DNA of 64,000 bases, taken from the NCBI GenBank assembly GCA_019918135.1, contig WBZZ01006609.1, positions 1 through 64,000 of the forward strand. Reading direction: 5' to 3'. The stretch is from Paulinella micropora (Eukaryota; Cercozoa; Imbricatea; Euglyphida; Paulinellidae). Below, piece by piece: positions 41,968-53,540 of this stretch (its first letter is position 1; each line of letters opens with the position of its first letter). The translations under genes were made by a program, and so were the position numbers. Below the pieces are notes generated by a model. It saw only the letters and a list, made by a program, of their open reading frames with translations. It ran no database searches and had not been told where the DNA came from.

Positions 41968-43675
41968 TTATGGATCAAGTGTTACCATAAATTTACTAAC
42001 GAGATATTCGAATTGGTCCTTAGAAACATGTTTGGTTAACAGGTCTGCTATTTGTTTCTTAGTTCCTACTTTTACAAACTTAATCTCATTGTCTCTCTGT
42101 GCATGATGAATGAAATGCAATTCTAAGGGTAAGCGTTTAGTACGTGGTCCTGACATTCCCCTCTCTGCTGCTAAGATAGTCTGTGCGTTATCTTCGTAAA
42201 GCTCTATCGGCCCTTTCTGTCCTATACCTTACTCTTCTGTGATGTGTCTGATAGCCAATCCTTCTCGTATGCACTCTGCTGCTGCGAAAATTTCCGCGTC
42301 ATTAGAACTTAGAGCAATTATAGTTGTCGTTTCGATAACCAAGCTACCGGGTCTCCACCCCGAAGCACTATATAACCTGTACGTGACTTTCCGGTTTTTT
42401 TACAGACCTTATGTGCTGCATCTGGCCATAAAGTAATCTTGGGATACGTCCTTCCTTCTTGTGACGATCTAGGCCCGTGAAATGCAATACCGCGATACGA
42501 ACTTTTCAGATATCTGAAAATCCTACCTAGTAAAGCATAAGCAAGTCCTGGATTTACTGTCTGCATCACGCTAGCTGCATTCAGTGCTTGATCAGCATCT
42601 GGACGTGTCATCTTAGTTAGAAACAAAAGTTTACCTACTAAGCTAGGAATTGAATGCTTTCTAAGAGCGCTTGTTTCTCCCATAGGTTCTGGCTCATGTT
42701 CTGCACTAGGAGTGCTTACTGGTCTAACATCGGCATATCCTACATCCTTTAAAATCTGATTCTGATATCTCTTCTGATGTAATAAAATGCGTCCTCCTTC
42801 CTGAACTATCTCTATCCCTTTGAACTCTTTAGCCACTCCCAAACGCTTAAGGATAAAACTTTTATAGCTTACTAGCAAAACGGTCATACGCTTGTTCGTT
42901 AGGAGCTGAGAAAATAAGATCATCTACATGGAAAATACCAATGACAGCATCTCTTATCGGCTTATCCTTTCAACGAACATACATAAATCTGAGTCTAGTA
43001 ACCTGAATCCTAATTCCTCTAACTTAGGGGCTAAGATTTCATACCATCTCCTACCAGCTTGCGGCGCGCCATACAGAGCTCCATCTACTCTCCATATCAT
43101 GCCTTTATGATCTTCACTGTCTATCCCATCGGGTGCATAAGCATAAACAGGATCATGCATTCGTGCATTTAGATAAGCATTTTTGAAGTCTATACCGTAT
43201 AGCTTATGTCCATGCCATGCTGCAAGCTTAGACAAAAGAGTAATAAGCGATGCGCGGACAGGGCACAAATAATTGATCTGGGTTAATAATTATTATAGCT
43301 AACTCCTGGCTCTAGCATATCTCCCCGCAAAGCTAACCTTGACTTAATGAATTTACGTCCCTTTTCGTCTAGTTTGACTTTATGTACCCATGTTAGTCTC
43401 ACTACTTTTACTCCTTTTTCTTTCGCTTCCTTAGGGCTTACCCACGCGTAAGTGTTAAAAGACTTCAGAGCTTCAATCTCTTTATCCATTCCTGCTTTCA
43501 ACTCTTTCGCAGTTAATCCCTCATCAACGATCAGCTTTGGTATCTTCAATGTCAGGTACAGTAACGCAGTGGTGTGATCCTCCACGATACTTTCTGCGGA
43601 CATCTCGGGATGCTCTAGTTCTCCGACGGGTCTTATCCTATCTATCCGATACTTTCTAATTTCGCTATCTAACAT
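41968..43675 (-). pseudogene. Copia reverse transcriptase and RNase H
   Basis: 43675-43283 holds FNTYAWVSPKEAKEKGVKVV and WVHKVKLDEKGRKFIKSRLA; 43268-42954 holds YGIDFKNAYLNARMHDPVYA (catalytic D) and VDGALYGAPQAGRRWYEIL; the catalytic HVDDLIFSAP lies near 42915-42930; 42923-42318 continues with GVAKEFKGIEIVQEGGRIL and SLVGKLLFLTKMTRPDADQA. The end (42156-41968) has LELHFIHHAQRDNEIKFVKV. Inactive through several frame changes. Confidence 0.8.
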
Positions 43676-44207
43676 CTTTTCTACCTGACCGTCGTCAAAG
43701 ACTACGAACTAACTGGGCTTAGGCATCTTACGGACTTTAAGTCTCTCTCCCTTCTCGCATGGTTGTAAGACTTTTCCTTCTCTCTTAACTGATCGCCAGT
43801 TGTCTCCATAGTCTTCCTTTGCCCATTCTTCTCCAAAAGCTACTCCCGGCACACTAACTCTCTCTCCTGTCAATGTAGCTGCTTTTATTGCTGCCTTCTT
43901 TTCTGGAGGTGGTTGTGTAACTGGTGTCCTAACCTTTGCTTCTCGTTTCCCTCTCACTATGTTAGCTGATGTGATCTTGCCACTTTGCTCCCAAGTGAGG
44001 CCCTTTGTGTGCGCGTCTCCCTCTACGTACCTCCAACTAGGGTGGTCTGCTTCGGGGCTTCGCGCCTCTAACGATGTGACCGGTGTAACCCCATCATCCT
44101 TGTTGTCAGCTAGTTCTACCTTCGACTTTGATGGGAGACCGGAATCTGGAAGGTGAATATCTTTTTCTTCCTGTAACTCCTCATGTTTGTCTAACTCCCC
44201 CTCATCT

Positions 44208-44866
44208 TTATGTTCGGGTTCGTCTGACGGCTGTTCTAGCTGGACGGTCCGCCCAAAATTGGGGTGGTAAATTAGCATCGCATCGCATGGCCCGGGCTGG
44301 TCCTGCTGTGATGTCGTTGACCTTCTCAGCTATGGGATTGCCATCTTTATCACCTGGAGCACTAGTCTTCCAAATGAATTGTAGAGGTTTCCACCACTCT
44401 ATAATCTCAGTTGGGACATCGAACTCGTTGTCGCAAGTGATCTGTCTGACTTTCTTCCCTGTCTGCCTTTCAAACCATGCTACCGCTTGCTTCAAACAAT
44501 CTACAAACTCGTTCTTGTATCGTAAATAATAATCTTTGATGTACCCCGAGTAATCGTCTGTAACGCAAAATTTATAGTACTTACCGTGAATTGACATTAT
44601 ACCGCCCAAGGTCCGGAAGTATCTATGTGCAAAATCTCCCAAGGGTAACTCGCTCTCCTAATTATATTAACCTTAAATCTGGGTAACACTTTAGCTTTTC
44701 CCATCATACAGGCTTCACAAAATCTAACACTATCCTCGCTTCCTGTTAATTTTCTACCAATTGTCTTGCCTAATGCATAGGTCTTTGGTAAAGCTTTATG
44801 CCCACTACATTGATGTATGACATAAATGTCAACGGGCTTACCCTTCTTACCTTTCTCAGGATACAT
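44208..44866 (-). pseudogene. Copia GAG-pre-integrase and integrase
   Basis: 44866-44597 has IHQCSGHKALPKTYALGK and RFCEACMMGKAKVLPR, the zinc-binding pre-integrase region, then WEILHIDTSGP. The integrase core continues in 44642-44208 (KFCVTDDYSGYIKDYYLRYK, QITCDNEFDVP and GNPIAEKVNDITAG). A frame change separates them. Confidence 0.75.
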
Positions 44867-45149
44867 GGCGTATAAAACGCTGCCTCTAGCTTCCTCGTTC
44901 TCACTTACTCTCGCTTGCTTGCTCTCACTTTCTCTCTCTTTGGGGATTCCCTCCCCGCTTACCCAGTCTTATTCTTCTTCTCTTTCACTTTGGGGTTGTA
45001 ACGCTCATTTATGTTGAGGGGCTTGTCTTTCTCATTGTCCCAGCGATAGAGCATGCCAGGCGTAAGTCTCCCCTCACGATCACGTCACTCTCTTTAATTC
45101 TTATGGGGTGCTTTAGGATTAGTAGTTGCCCATTCTGGTGAATGATAGA

Positions 45150-45892
45150 TCTGTGGTGGTTGTAGTCCATGTTTCCAGTAGACATAATGTTGACTGGCAC
45201 CCTGTTGTCCAACAACATATCTTCTTTACCAAAACTGGTTTTCCTGATCCATCTATTCTTGTCAACCTCGCTTCCCCCATGTTTCGCACCACACTCTCTC
45301 CATTTCCGGTGACTAAGCTAACGGGTTCAATCTCTCGGACGTTGTGTAAGATGTGCGGTGTACATGCTATATCCCTGGACGATCCGCTGTCTTAAACTAT
45401 CATCTTTTTCTTGCGTCCTACCGTCTCGCTATCGTCTACCATGAGATTGTGATCTTCCTCTTCATCCTCCTCCTCACTCCCTTTCTTTTGGGCTTTCTTC
45501 TTTCCTTCCTTCTCAAATCTCTCCTCGTACATCCAATCAAGCTCTTCTCGTGCCTCGCAATACGATTTAAAGCTTATGGGAATTCCTGACCTCATCTCCT
45601 CGGAGGTTCTGGAGTGTTCTAGGTTCTCTGGGTCAAACTCCTCATCATCCTCCTCCATGTCTGAGTGTCAGTCTATCTCCCGTCTCTTCCTATCAAACTC
45701 CCTCTTTCTCGCTGCATGCCAAATCTTCATAAGGTGGCCATGGGGCATCGATCGTACGATGAAAAGAGCAAATTGATTGTCGTGGTTCTTAGCTAAGTCG
45801 AGTATTCCATAGTCTATTATTCCTAACAGCTCGGTGTAAAACTCGTTTTCTTTGCCGTCCGGGTCGTAACACAAACCCTCTTTCACTACCAT
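45150..45892 (-). pseudogene. Copia gag and protease
   Basis: Gag piece 45892-45668 (NQFALFIVRSMPHGHLMKIW), then after an in-frame TGA the frame continues as MEEDDEEFDPENLEHSRTSE and a KK/E-rich linker; after an in-frame TAA it reads DSGSSRDIACTPHILHNVRE, the aspartic-protease active site D-S-G. The absence of frame change at both stops suggests point mutations. Confidence 0.6.
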
Positions 45893-45931
45893 CTTTTCTG
45901 CTCCCTTCGTTAGCTTGTCCCTTTGCTCAAT

Positions 45932-46245
45932 CTAAATTCTCCTCTTAGTAACGAAGAATTCGTCGTCCTGCATAACGATCGCGAAGCCCGCACGCTGTAG
46001 ACGCCCCGTAGAGAACAGCGTCCTGTCCAAGGTAGGTAGCTCATAAGTTTCACTCATTTCCACTTCTTGGGGATTACCTTCCCCATTCACCCCCAAAAAT
46101 GAAGTGCTTCCTCTGGATTCTGTTGCAGAGACGCCAGATATGCCTCTGACTGCCATTGAGTCATCATCCTGCACTTCTTCCAGTGCTTCCGCCATTGGCA
46201 CCATGTGTTGCGCCGATCCCGAGTCCAGGGACGTAAGACTTACAA
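45932..46245 (-). pseudogene. Copia protease fragment of the MYND-type family
   Basis: Reads LDSGSAQHMVPMAEALEEVQ, VRGISGVSATESRGSTSFLG and LDRTLFSTGRLQRAGFAIVM, very close to 22560-22860 in Copia element 2 but with an intact D-S-G. It is an isolated piece wedged between Copia element 4 and PLV-2. Confidence 0.75.
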
Positions 46246-46251
46246 CTTCAT

Positions 46252-46710
46252 TTGGATTACGTGAATGGAAATTACTTCCTAAATCTAGTCAATGCCGTTT
46301 CATTTATATCACCCGATGGAAAGTGGAACACGGCCGACTGGAAACTTGTAGATCGTATAGAAAAAGGGGAGGAACAATATTGTTGTTGCTCACACGAGAT
46401 TACAAAGAATTACATCATAAAAAATGTAAAAAACGGGAGCGAAATGGTGCTAGGCTCTGCATGTATCAAGCGGTTTGAAAACGACAAAATGAACGAAGAC
46501 CTGTCATTGCTCATCCGCACCATTGACAATCCAAACATTAAATTCTGTTGCTATTGTAAAAGCAATAGGGCAATTTCAAAAAAGGTAGTGGAAAAGTATC
46601 CAAATAGGGACAAGTATTATCACAAAGCCTGCTTAACAAATAGATTGAAGTATTGCGAACCTTGCGGACAATACAAAGGATTTATTAAATGCGGGTGCTT
46701 GAATAAGTAA
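46252..46710 (+). pseudogene. Viral zinc-binding-like protein, 5'-truncated
   Basis: About 150 residues with no proper ATG; coding character begins right at the junction with the Copia fragment. It has YCCCSHEITKNYIIKNVKNG followed by LGSACIKRF, a C-C-H ... GS-CI-RF pattern common in small proteins of large DNA viruses and PLVs, then a second cluster CCYCKSNRAISKK ... CEPCGQYKGFIKCGC that could bind another metal ion. Function unknown, probably nucleic-acid related. It precedes the primase-helicase. Confidence 0.55.
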
Positions 46711-46852
46711 GAAAAGAAAGAACTTATTTTTTTTGTCATAACGATATAAAAAAAATTATAATTTCCTGTTAAGGACAACATCATGCATGGATATACGGAT
46801 ATATAGAATAATTAATTTATTTTTATAAAAAAGATCCGAGCGACTATGTAAT

Positions 46853-49303
46853 ATGACCGCGCCGACACTGACCAATGAACAATGGTATTGGAAACAAGAA
46901 GAAGCACTGAGAGAGAAACCACAGGATGCGATCATTATTAAGTGGGGGAACAAGCAATTTACCACTATGCCATACCAAGAGGATTTCGTTGAATTGATTG
47001 AAAAAACGCCCGATGACCAAAAGCAATACTATGAAGTATTAATGGAAAACAAACCCCAACGAATGTTTGCCGACATTGATGGCGATGAATTATCAATCTC
47101 ACGAGAAAAAATGTATGAGCGGTGGAACACACTTATGGAAAATGTATTTGCTAATGTGGGTTTGAAGTATAATCCCAAACAAGCCAAATACTTGGATGCA
47201 AGCAAGAATGGTAAAATGTCGTGCCATTTTTCTTACGATAACGGCTTGGTATTCAAAAACTGCGAAACACAAAAAGAGTTTTGGAAGTATGTGGAAGTAG
47301 TGATTGAAAAAGATTATCCCGACCTCTGCTTCACATTTGAACGAGCCGACAAGAATATTGAATTGCGAACCATACTTGATATTTCCGTATATAACAAAAA
47401 CAGGGCTTTCCGCACTATCTACTCTCATAAAGAGGATAGCGACCGCGTTTTGCTTCCGTATTCATACACCTCAAAAACAAACACCTTGAAATTGCTACAA
47501 GGTGTGGAAATCGACGATTATCTGATTATGCGCCCCGATGACAATACATTTTACGACATCAAAATTCCCGAATATACAACTTTGAAGCGATATCAACATA
47601 TTATATTGGACGAAATACGCGAAATTATACTCAGCAAAATACCAAATGTAGAAATTGTTGAAATAAAGCAGAGAATATTTGTTTTAAAAACCATAGGGAC
47701 ACGAGTGTGTATTATAAACGGGGAAGAAAATAACAGCGACAATTGCTGTAGTGTGGAGAAGAGACGGGCTGTATTTCTATTGCCACGATAGCAGTTGCGA
47801 GGGTAAAGGCATGAAAATTCACAAATTATCGCCCCCTATCGTCCGTAATATCAACACGATTGATGACCTGCGCCGACTCGCCAGCGAATGTAATAGTTTA
47901 GAAAAATTCAAAGAGTTGATAGACACTGCTTTGGCCTGGATGAATGAATCATACACGTTTGCTAACTTGGCAAAGCAGACTATAATTGAAGAATATGTTG
48001 ATTCCAAAGGCAAGAAGGTATTCCGCTACAAGACGGAATCAGCACTTGAATCATTCTTCAAAAACAAAAGAGTAAAAACCAACTTATCGAAGGAGGACTG
48101 GATAGCGCTAGGTAAAAACCCCGCCAAATTGAATGTTGTGGATTTGTATAAAATATGGACTACACACCCGAGAAGACGCGAAGTGAATGACGTAATCTTT
48201 GACCCCAAGGCATACTTTGATAACGACAAACAAGGGTTTTATAACTTGTTTAAGGGTTTTGAAATTCCAGCGGACGCATTAGGAGACGTGAAATCATTCA
48301 CGGCAGAAGAAGAAAAAAATGAAGCATTCTTTCAACATATCCTAAACAGATGGTGTGGGGGAAGGCAGGACATATATAAAAAGGTGCTTGATATATTTGC
48401 GAGCATTTACCAAAAGCCCTGGCAAAAACTACACTTATCATTAGTTTTGACAAGCACTGAACGAGCAGGTAAGGGTATTATTCTTGAAATATTCAAAGAC
48501 ATAATAGGTGCCGATTATTACTTCCAGTCGTCCGACGTTAAAGAAATATTAGGCGATTTCAATGCGCAACTCGCAAAAGCAATCGTAGTATTTATGGACG
48601 AAATGGTTTGGGGTGGTGATAAAGAACGAGCGGGAACAATTAAGAAACTCGTATCAGAAAACACGCTCACTCTTAAACAAAAATATTTACCAAATCTAAC
48701 ATTAGAAATATGTTATTTCTAGTCCTTGCTTCAAACGAAGAATGGGTAGTGCCAGCGGGCACCACTGAGCAACGATGGCTTGTCCTTGAAGTTTCTGATG
48801 AACTGGCACTCATGAAAACAGACGAAAAGAGAAAAGTGATTGCGGATATCAGATCTATTGACAGGCAACGACTAGCAAAGTTTCTTCTTGAACGAGACCT
48901 TAGCGAGTTGAACGATCCCGAAACAATCATTACAAAGGGGCTACGAGAACAAAAAGTGAAATCTCTTTCAAAGTTGAGAAAGTGGTGGTTGGATTGTTTG
49001 AACTTGGGATATATTACACATGAATTTCCAGGAATTCATTTTGGTAAAGAGGTTTCAAAAGAAGAATTGTATGATGTGTATAAAGCAAATGCGAATGACC
49101 CGCACACTTCGCGGGTTAGTTTCTGGACTAGTCTTAGAAAACTGATGCCAAATATGGTAGAAAAGAAGAAAACGATGGAAGCAGGCGCGCGAGTTAGATA
49201 CGTAGATTTACCAACATTAGAAGAGTGTGAAAATCAATGGAAGGTTATTTATGGTGATAATGAATGGGCTTTTGACGATGATGACGATGATGACGATGAA
49301 TAA
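46853..49303 (+). pseudogene. Primase fused to D5-like SF3 helicase, two frame breaks
   Basis: About 815 codons from ATG 46853. The N-terminal third has MFADIDGDELSISREKMYER, an archaeo-eukaryotic-primase-like acidic site, and LRTILDISVYNKNRAFRTIY. A Cys cluster (YFYCHDSSCEGKG) follows, read after a frame change near 47750. The helicase shows LVLTSTERAGKGIILEIFKD (Walker A), VVFMDEMVWGG (Walker B) and, across a second frame change near 48715, ASNEEWVVPAGTTEQRWLVL (sensor region typical of D5/SF3). It would prime and unwind viral DNA. The end is acidic (FDDDDDDDDE). Confidence 0.8.
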
Positions 49304-49346
49304 ACAATATAAAAAACGGATTTTTTTTGTTATGCTTATATATAAC

Positions 49347-49565
49347 ATGGCAACCAAAAAAGATTATCTAACTCAAATAGAAAAATGGACTCATTTAAGT
49401 AGCGACATAAAACTGCCAACAAGCAAATCACTTAAACCTGAAGTTATCGCATTTTACGAAAAATACCGACCCAAACAACCCCCGCGGGGTGATAATGTTG
49501 AAGTTTTATTGCCTTCCGTTGATACGATGAAAAAATTCTTTGATAATGAACCAGAAACAACGGAA
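49347..49565 (+). pseudogene. Homologue of the PLV-1 gene at 1765, truncated
   Basis: ATG 49347 follows TATATATAAC directly. ATKKDYLTQIEKW, KPEVIAFYEKYRPKQ and DNVEVLLPSVDTMKKFF align with the PLV-1 gene. At about 49565 the sequence changes without a gap into fibre repeat (GIDVSVLDGSVVKLTGDQ), so the 3' part was lost in a deletion. Confidence 0.65.
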
Positions 49566-52500
49566 GAATTGTTGATGGCATTGATGTTTCTGTTCTTGAT
49601 GGCTCGGTGGTTAAACTAACAGGAGACCAAACCATAGCAGGGGCTAAAATATTTATTGACAAAATATCAACATGGTATGGGAAACCAATAATCATAGGCA
49701 GATCAACAAAAGGAATGGGTGCGACTGGTGGTTTAGAATTGTATGGTAATTATGGTGATTTCACTGGTGGTGCGCATATGCAAGCAATTGCATCACAAGA
49801 CAATTATCCTACTTTTTCATTAATCAATTTACAACACGATACTATAAGTTTAGCCTTTGATGCTTATATGGGTTCTGTTGGATGGGAATCAAGTTACGCA
49901 AATTCAAACTTTATGATTTATAAATATAATGACAAATTAAAAATTTTATATGGTAGTGGAAATGTCGTTGGAGACCCCGTTTTCTGAGCTACAGCCATAG
50001 AAATTGTCACAGCAGGTTTATTAACCGCGAAAGCAATAACAGCGAGTGGATTAATAACGGCAAATGCGGGATTAAATATGGCAAAGTATAACGAATGTTA
50101 ATTTGGTTGATAGTGGTGATGTTTCTGGTTTTGATACTTCGGTGGTTAAACTAACAGGAGACCAAACCATAGGAGGAATTAAAACATTTAGCAGTATAAT
50201 AAATGCGAGTGCGGGGATTGATATGAAAAGCCAAAGCATAACAAATGTTAATCTTGTTGATGGTGTTGATGTTTCTGTTCTTGATACTTCGGTGGTTAAA
50301 CTAACAGGAGACCAAACCATAGCAGGGAATAAAAAATTTACATCAACTTTAGAAGTAAGTGGTTCATCCAATCCTACTACTTTTGATGGTATTGGCATTG
50401 CCTTTGATACAAAAATAGGAATGATTGCAGCACAAAAAACAGCAACAACGACTTGGTATCCGATACAAATAACTGGTTCATATGTAGAGTTATATTCAGG
50501 TAATACTTTAATTACAACCGCAACTGGATCAACATTAAGTTTGAATAACAACAAAATAACAAACTTGGCAGACCCTTGCGCTTCAACAGATGGAGCAAAT
50601 AAAAGTTATGTTGATACAAAAGACGGGCAAAATGTGAAACTAACAGGAAACCAAACCATAGCAGGAATTAAGACATATAGCACTGGTGTTGAAATAATTG
50701 GGAATTCAATAAATTCAACAACAATGGGCACATTCATCGTTTTTAATTCTATCAGTAATATCGGGTCAATTGCTAGTTTGGATATGAAAACAAATACGTA
50801 TCATAATTTTGAAATTTCTGCGAAAAAAATAAGTTTTATTATTGATGGGACGATTGTTTCGTGGTTTAATGCTACTGGCTTAGATTGTAATAGTAGTCGG
50901 ATTGTTAATCTAGGAGCACCACAAAATGCGAATGAAGCGATAAATAGGCAATATCTGGATGATAATTGTGTGAAACTAACAGGAGACCAAACAATAACAG
51001 GAGTTAAAACATTCAACGGGACAAGCACTACGATAAAATATCTAACTTTAACACAAACGGCCGATTTTAATAATCGTTATCATTAATGGTGGAAATATAA
51101 CATATAATGGGGCGAGGATATTAAACCAAAATGGAGGAGATATATTCTTTTCGCAGACATCAGGTGATTATCAATATTTCTTATTTACTCTAAATACTGC
51201 TACAAGTGGAACCGCGAACCAAAGAGGTTATGTATTCACGAATGCAGCATTTGATGTAAAAGGAGCAGGTCTTTATATTTCAAAACTTACGGATAATAAA
51301 AGTGCTTCATCTGACATTGTCCGTTTTAACAATGCTGGTGGTATGCGGTTTTATGGGGACTTAGATATGAACTCAAACAACAACAAGTGCTGGAACAATT
51401 ACTTCAACTGCTGGCATGACTACAACCACATTAACAACGAGTGACAAAATAACAACAGCAACAGGCAAACCAATAATTATAGGAAACACAACAAAAGGAA
51501 TAGGCACGACAGCGGGTTTAGAATTGTATGGGACTTTTAATAATAATACTGCTGGAGCACATATACAAGCGATTACAACAGAAGATATATACCCTACATT
51601 TGGACTATTTAATTTAGGACATAATAGCATAAATATGTGTTTTGATGCTTATTTAGATGGCGCGGGATGGAAATCAAGTTATGCGAGTTCAAACCTTTTA
51701 ATTAATAAATTTTCCAACAAACTTAGATTTTTGTATGATAGTGGGAAAAGTGTTGGGGCTGCTGTTCCTTGGTCTGTGGCTCTTGAACTTGATACAGCAG
51801 GCTTATTAACAACAAAGGCAATAACGGCGAGTGGATTAATAACGGCGAATGCGGGAATGACATATTCTGGGTTGCTAACGACCACAACTAATAATGGAGC
51901 GAAAATAGGAATTCAAGGACAAACAGACGGGACGAATGCGAGAGGAATATTTATTTGGGATACTGGTGATTCAGCATAGGGGATTACATGTCTCAGTCTG
52001 GAGCAAATAAATCATTAAGTGGAGGAACAGCACCAGCAGGAGGAGTAGGCGGAGGATTAACTTCTTATGCTTTTAGATTTAGAGTGAATAATTCTTCAGC
52101 GAGTGGGTTCATATGGGAGAATAGTTCAAATACTGCTTTAATGTCTTTGAAAGCAAGCGATGGATAATTATGGGTATTGTCTAATCCAATTCAATATTCA
52201 GACAGGAGAAAAAAAGAAGATATAAAAGAATGCTTAGGCTTAGATTTATTAATCAATTAAATCCAGTCTGCTATCGTATGATTGATGATTTAAAAAAATG
52301 TAGGACTGGCTTAATAGCACAAGAATTAGAGGACATACTAACAGAAATGAATATGCTAGATTTTGGCGGTTTTATAAAAGAAACAATTATGGTTCCGTGT
52401 CCAAAGCAAAGAAAAGAATGCGAATTGAAAGGTGTGAGTGTTAATCCAGAAGATGTTAAATGTGTTGATAGTGGCGATGTCGGTTATGGTATAGGTTATT

Positions 52501-52655
52501 CCGAGTTTATTGCACCATTAATTAAAGCGGTTCAACAATTATCCAAAAAGGTAGTTAATTTAGAAAAAGAAAATAATAATCTCATGATTATTATAAAAAA
52601 TCTATCTAAGCAACTTTCTGAAATCAGAGCAGTCGTCTTACCTAATGTCCAATAA
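49566..52655 (+). pseudogene. Fibre gene, 5'-deleted, with S74 domain, many breaks
   Basis: Shares the repeats of the PLV-1 fibre (VDGVDVSVLDTSVVKLTGDQ and others), and the distal part NTTKGIGTTAGLELYGTF. Compared with PLV-1, breaks include a TGA at 49985-49987 where the repeat elsewhere has Trp, frame changes near 50090, 51085 and 51385, a TAG at 51977 and a TAA near 52165. The end has YSDRRKKEDIKECLGLD (S74 Ser and Lys), RTGLIAQELEDILTEMN and a coiled coil. The fragment is a pseudogene of a trimeric surface fibre. Confidence 0.75.
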
Positions 52656-52994
52656 TACGCGACTTCATATATCGCCACATATTAAGGATATGGATGGCGA
52701 ACTAACTCCAGAATTAAAGTCTCGTGTTCTTGAAGTAGAACTAAAGACTGAAGAAAAAAAGTAGAGCATGAATTGGAGGATAACTGGAATTGTTGTTGTA
52801 TAAAAAACAGCCCGACCGACAGCCGACTTATTGAATACTTATTTCAAATGGGTATCATTATTGCCATTATAACCCTTTGTATCGTGAGGCTATCTGAAAA
52901 GAACTTACCTTGCGAGGTTGCTAATACTTATGTTGGTATTTTGACATTGCTTATCGGTATCTGCCTTCCTTCGCCTTCTAGTTCAAAGAAGTGA
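52645..52994 (+). CDS. Two-ORF membrane protein with probable -1 frameshift (PLV-2 copy)
   Basis: ORF a from ATG 52645 (overlapping the fibre stop by 11 nt) to TAG 52762-52764, 39 residues: a polar start, then ELTPELKSRVLEVELKTEEK. ORF b in the -1 frame ends at 52994 and has HELEDNWNCCCIKN and two hydrophobic segments (GIIIAIITLCIV, VGILTLLIGICL). ORF b has no ATG before its first membrane helix. The arrangement is identical to 9358-9713 in PLV-1. Confidence 0.65.
52755..52761 (+). promoter_or_regulatory. Slippery heptamer A AAA AAG before TAG
   Basis: The phased codons read gaA AAA AAG TAG. A -1 slip gives GTA GAG CAT GAA and enters the membrane ORF. A AAA AAG is one of the classical -1 frameshift heptamers. 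I cannot see a strong downstream stem by eye. Confidence 0.6.
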
Positions 52995-53237
52995 GCATTC
53001 ATATATATGTGTCATATACCAAGACGAACTATCACCCGCACACATCAAAGGCAGTGCCTCATCAAAACTACGACACCTATTATTTCCGTTATTTATGAAA
53101 ACACACTTAAACTCTGTATCTACCCCTTGCTTTATACAATAAGCACACGATTCGTTATTTTTTTCTGAGTATCGCGAGTAAAAATCGCAGGCAGTCCGCG
53201 AAATAGCCGAGCACACGAATAGCAATATTAATACCAT
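52983..53237 (-). CDS. Small secreted Cys-rich protein (PLV-2 copy, intact)
   Basis: 84 residues from ATG 53237. MVLILLFVCSAISRTAC is a typical signal peptide or anchor, followed by DFYSRYSEKNNESCAYCIKQ and further cysteines to YECSLL. The PLV-1 copy (9122-9369) keeps the cysteine positions. Function unknown; secretion or insertion in virion or host membrane is inferred. The 3' end overlaps the convergent membrane-protein gene by 12 nt in both elements. Confidence 0.65.
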   Translation of the reverse strand: MVLILLFVCSAISRTACDFYSRYSEKNNESCAYCIKQGVDTEFKCVFINNGNNRCRSFDEALPLMCAGDSSSWYMTHIYECSLL

Positions 53238-53241
53238 ATAT

Positions 53242-53475
53242 TTAACTCCCGCTTTTTCCCTCTTCTTTAATTATATTATTATAAATTGCTTCTCGTTGCT
53301 TATCTGATAGCGGTAAGCGGTAAAGGATATTTTCAGGTTTTCTAAAAATATTGGGCTTTCTATTCACTAAGTTCTGAGTGATGCGGATTTGGTCAATTTC
53401 CTTCCCTAGCCTTTCTAGTTCCTCCAGTTGTTCATTGTCTTTACTTTTTTCCTTTTTATTTTCTATCCTATATTA
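53242..53475 (-). pseudogene. Coiled-coil fragment without clear start
   Basis: An open minus-strand frame of about 75 codons ending TAA at 53244-53242, reading NEQLEELERLGKEIDQIRIT and then RKPENILYRLPLSDKQREAI. No in-frame ATG is seen after the upstream stop, so it is either a remnant or starts outside the readable part. It lies directly upstream of the Cys-rich gene. Confidence 0.4.
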
Positions 53476-53540
53476 TATTATATAGCAGATAAAAAAATGC
53501 AGTTTCAAGAAAAAAAATGATTTGAATATTACAATAGGGT

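Larger units (their letters stand above)
41352..45892 (-). mobile_element. Copia element 4 (minus), no 5' LTR
   Basis: Gag (45892-45392), protease (about 45390-45090), GAG-pre-integrase and integrase (44866-44208), linker (44278-43709), reverse transcriptase (43675-42318) and RNase H end (to 41968), followed by about 600 bp of 3' sequence and a polypurine tract. Frames are broken in at least five places. Its 5' side meets a protease fragment of a different Copia family at about 45930. Confidence 0.8.
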
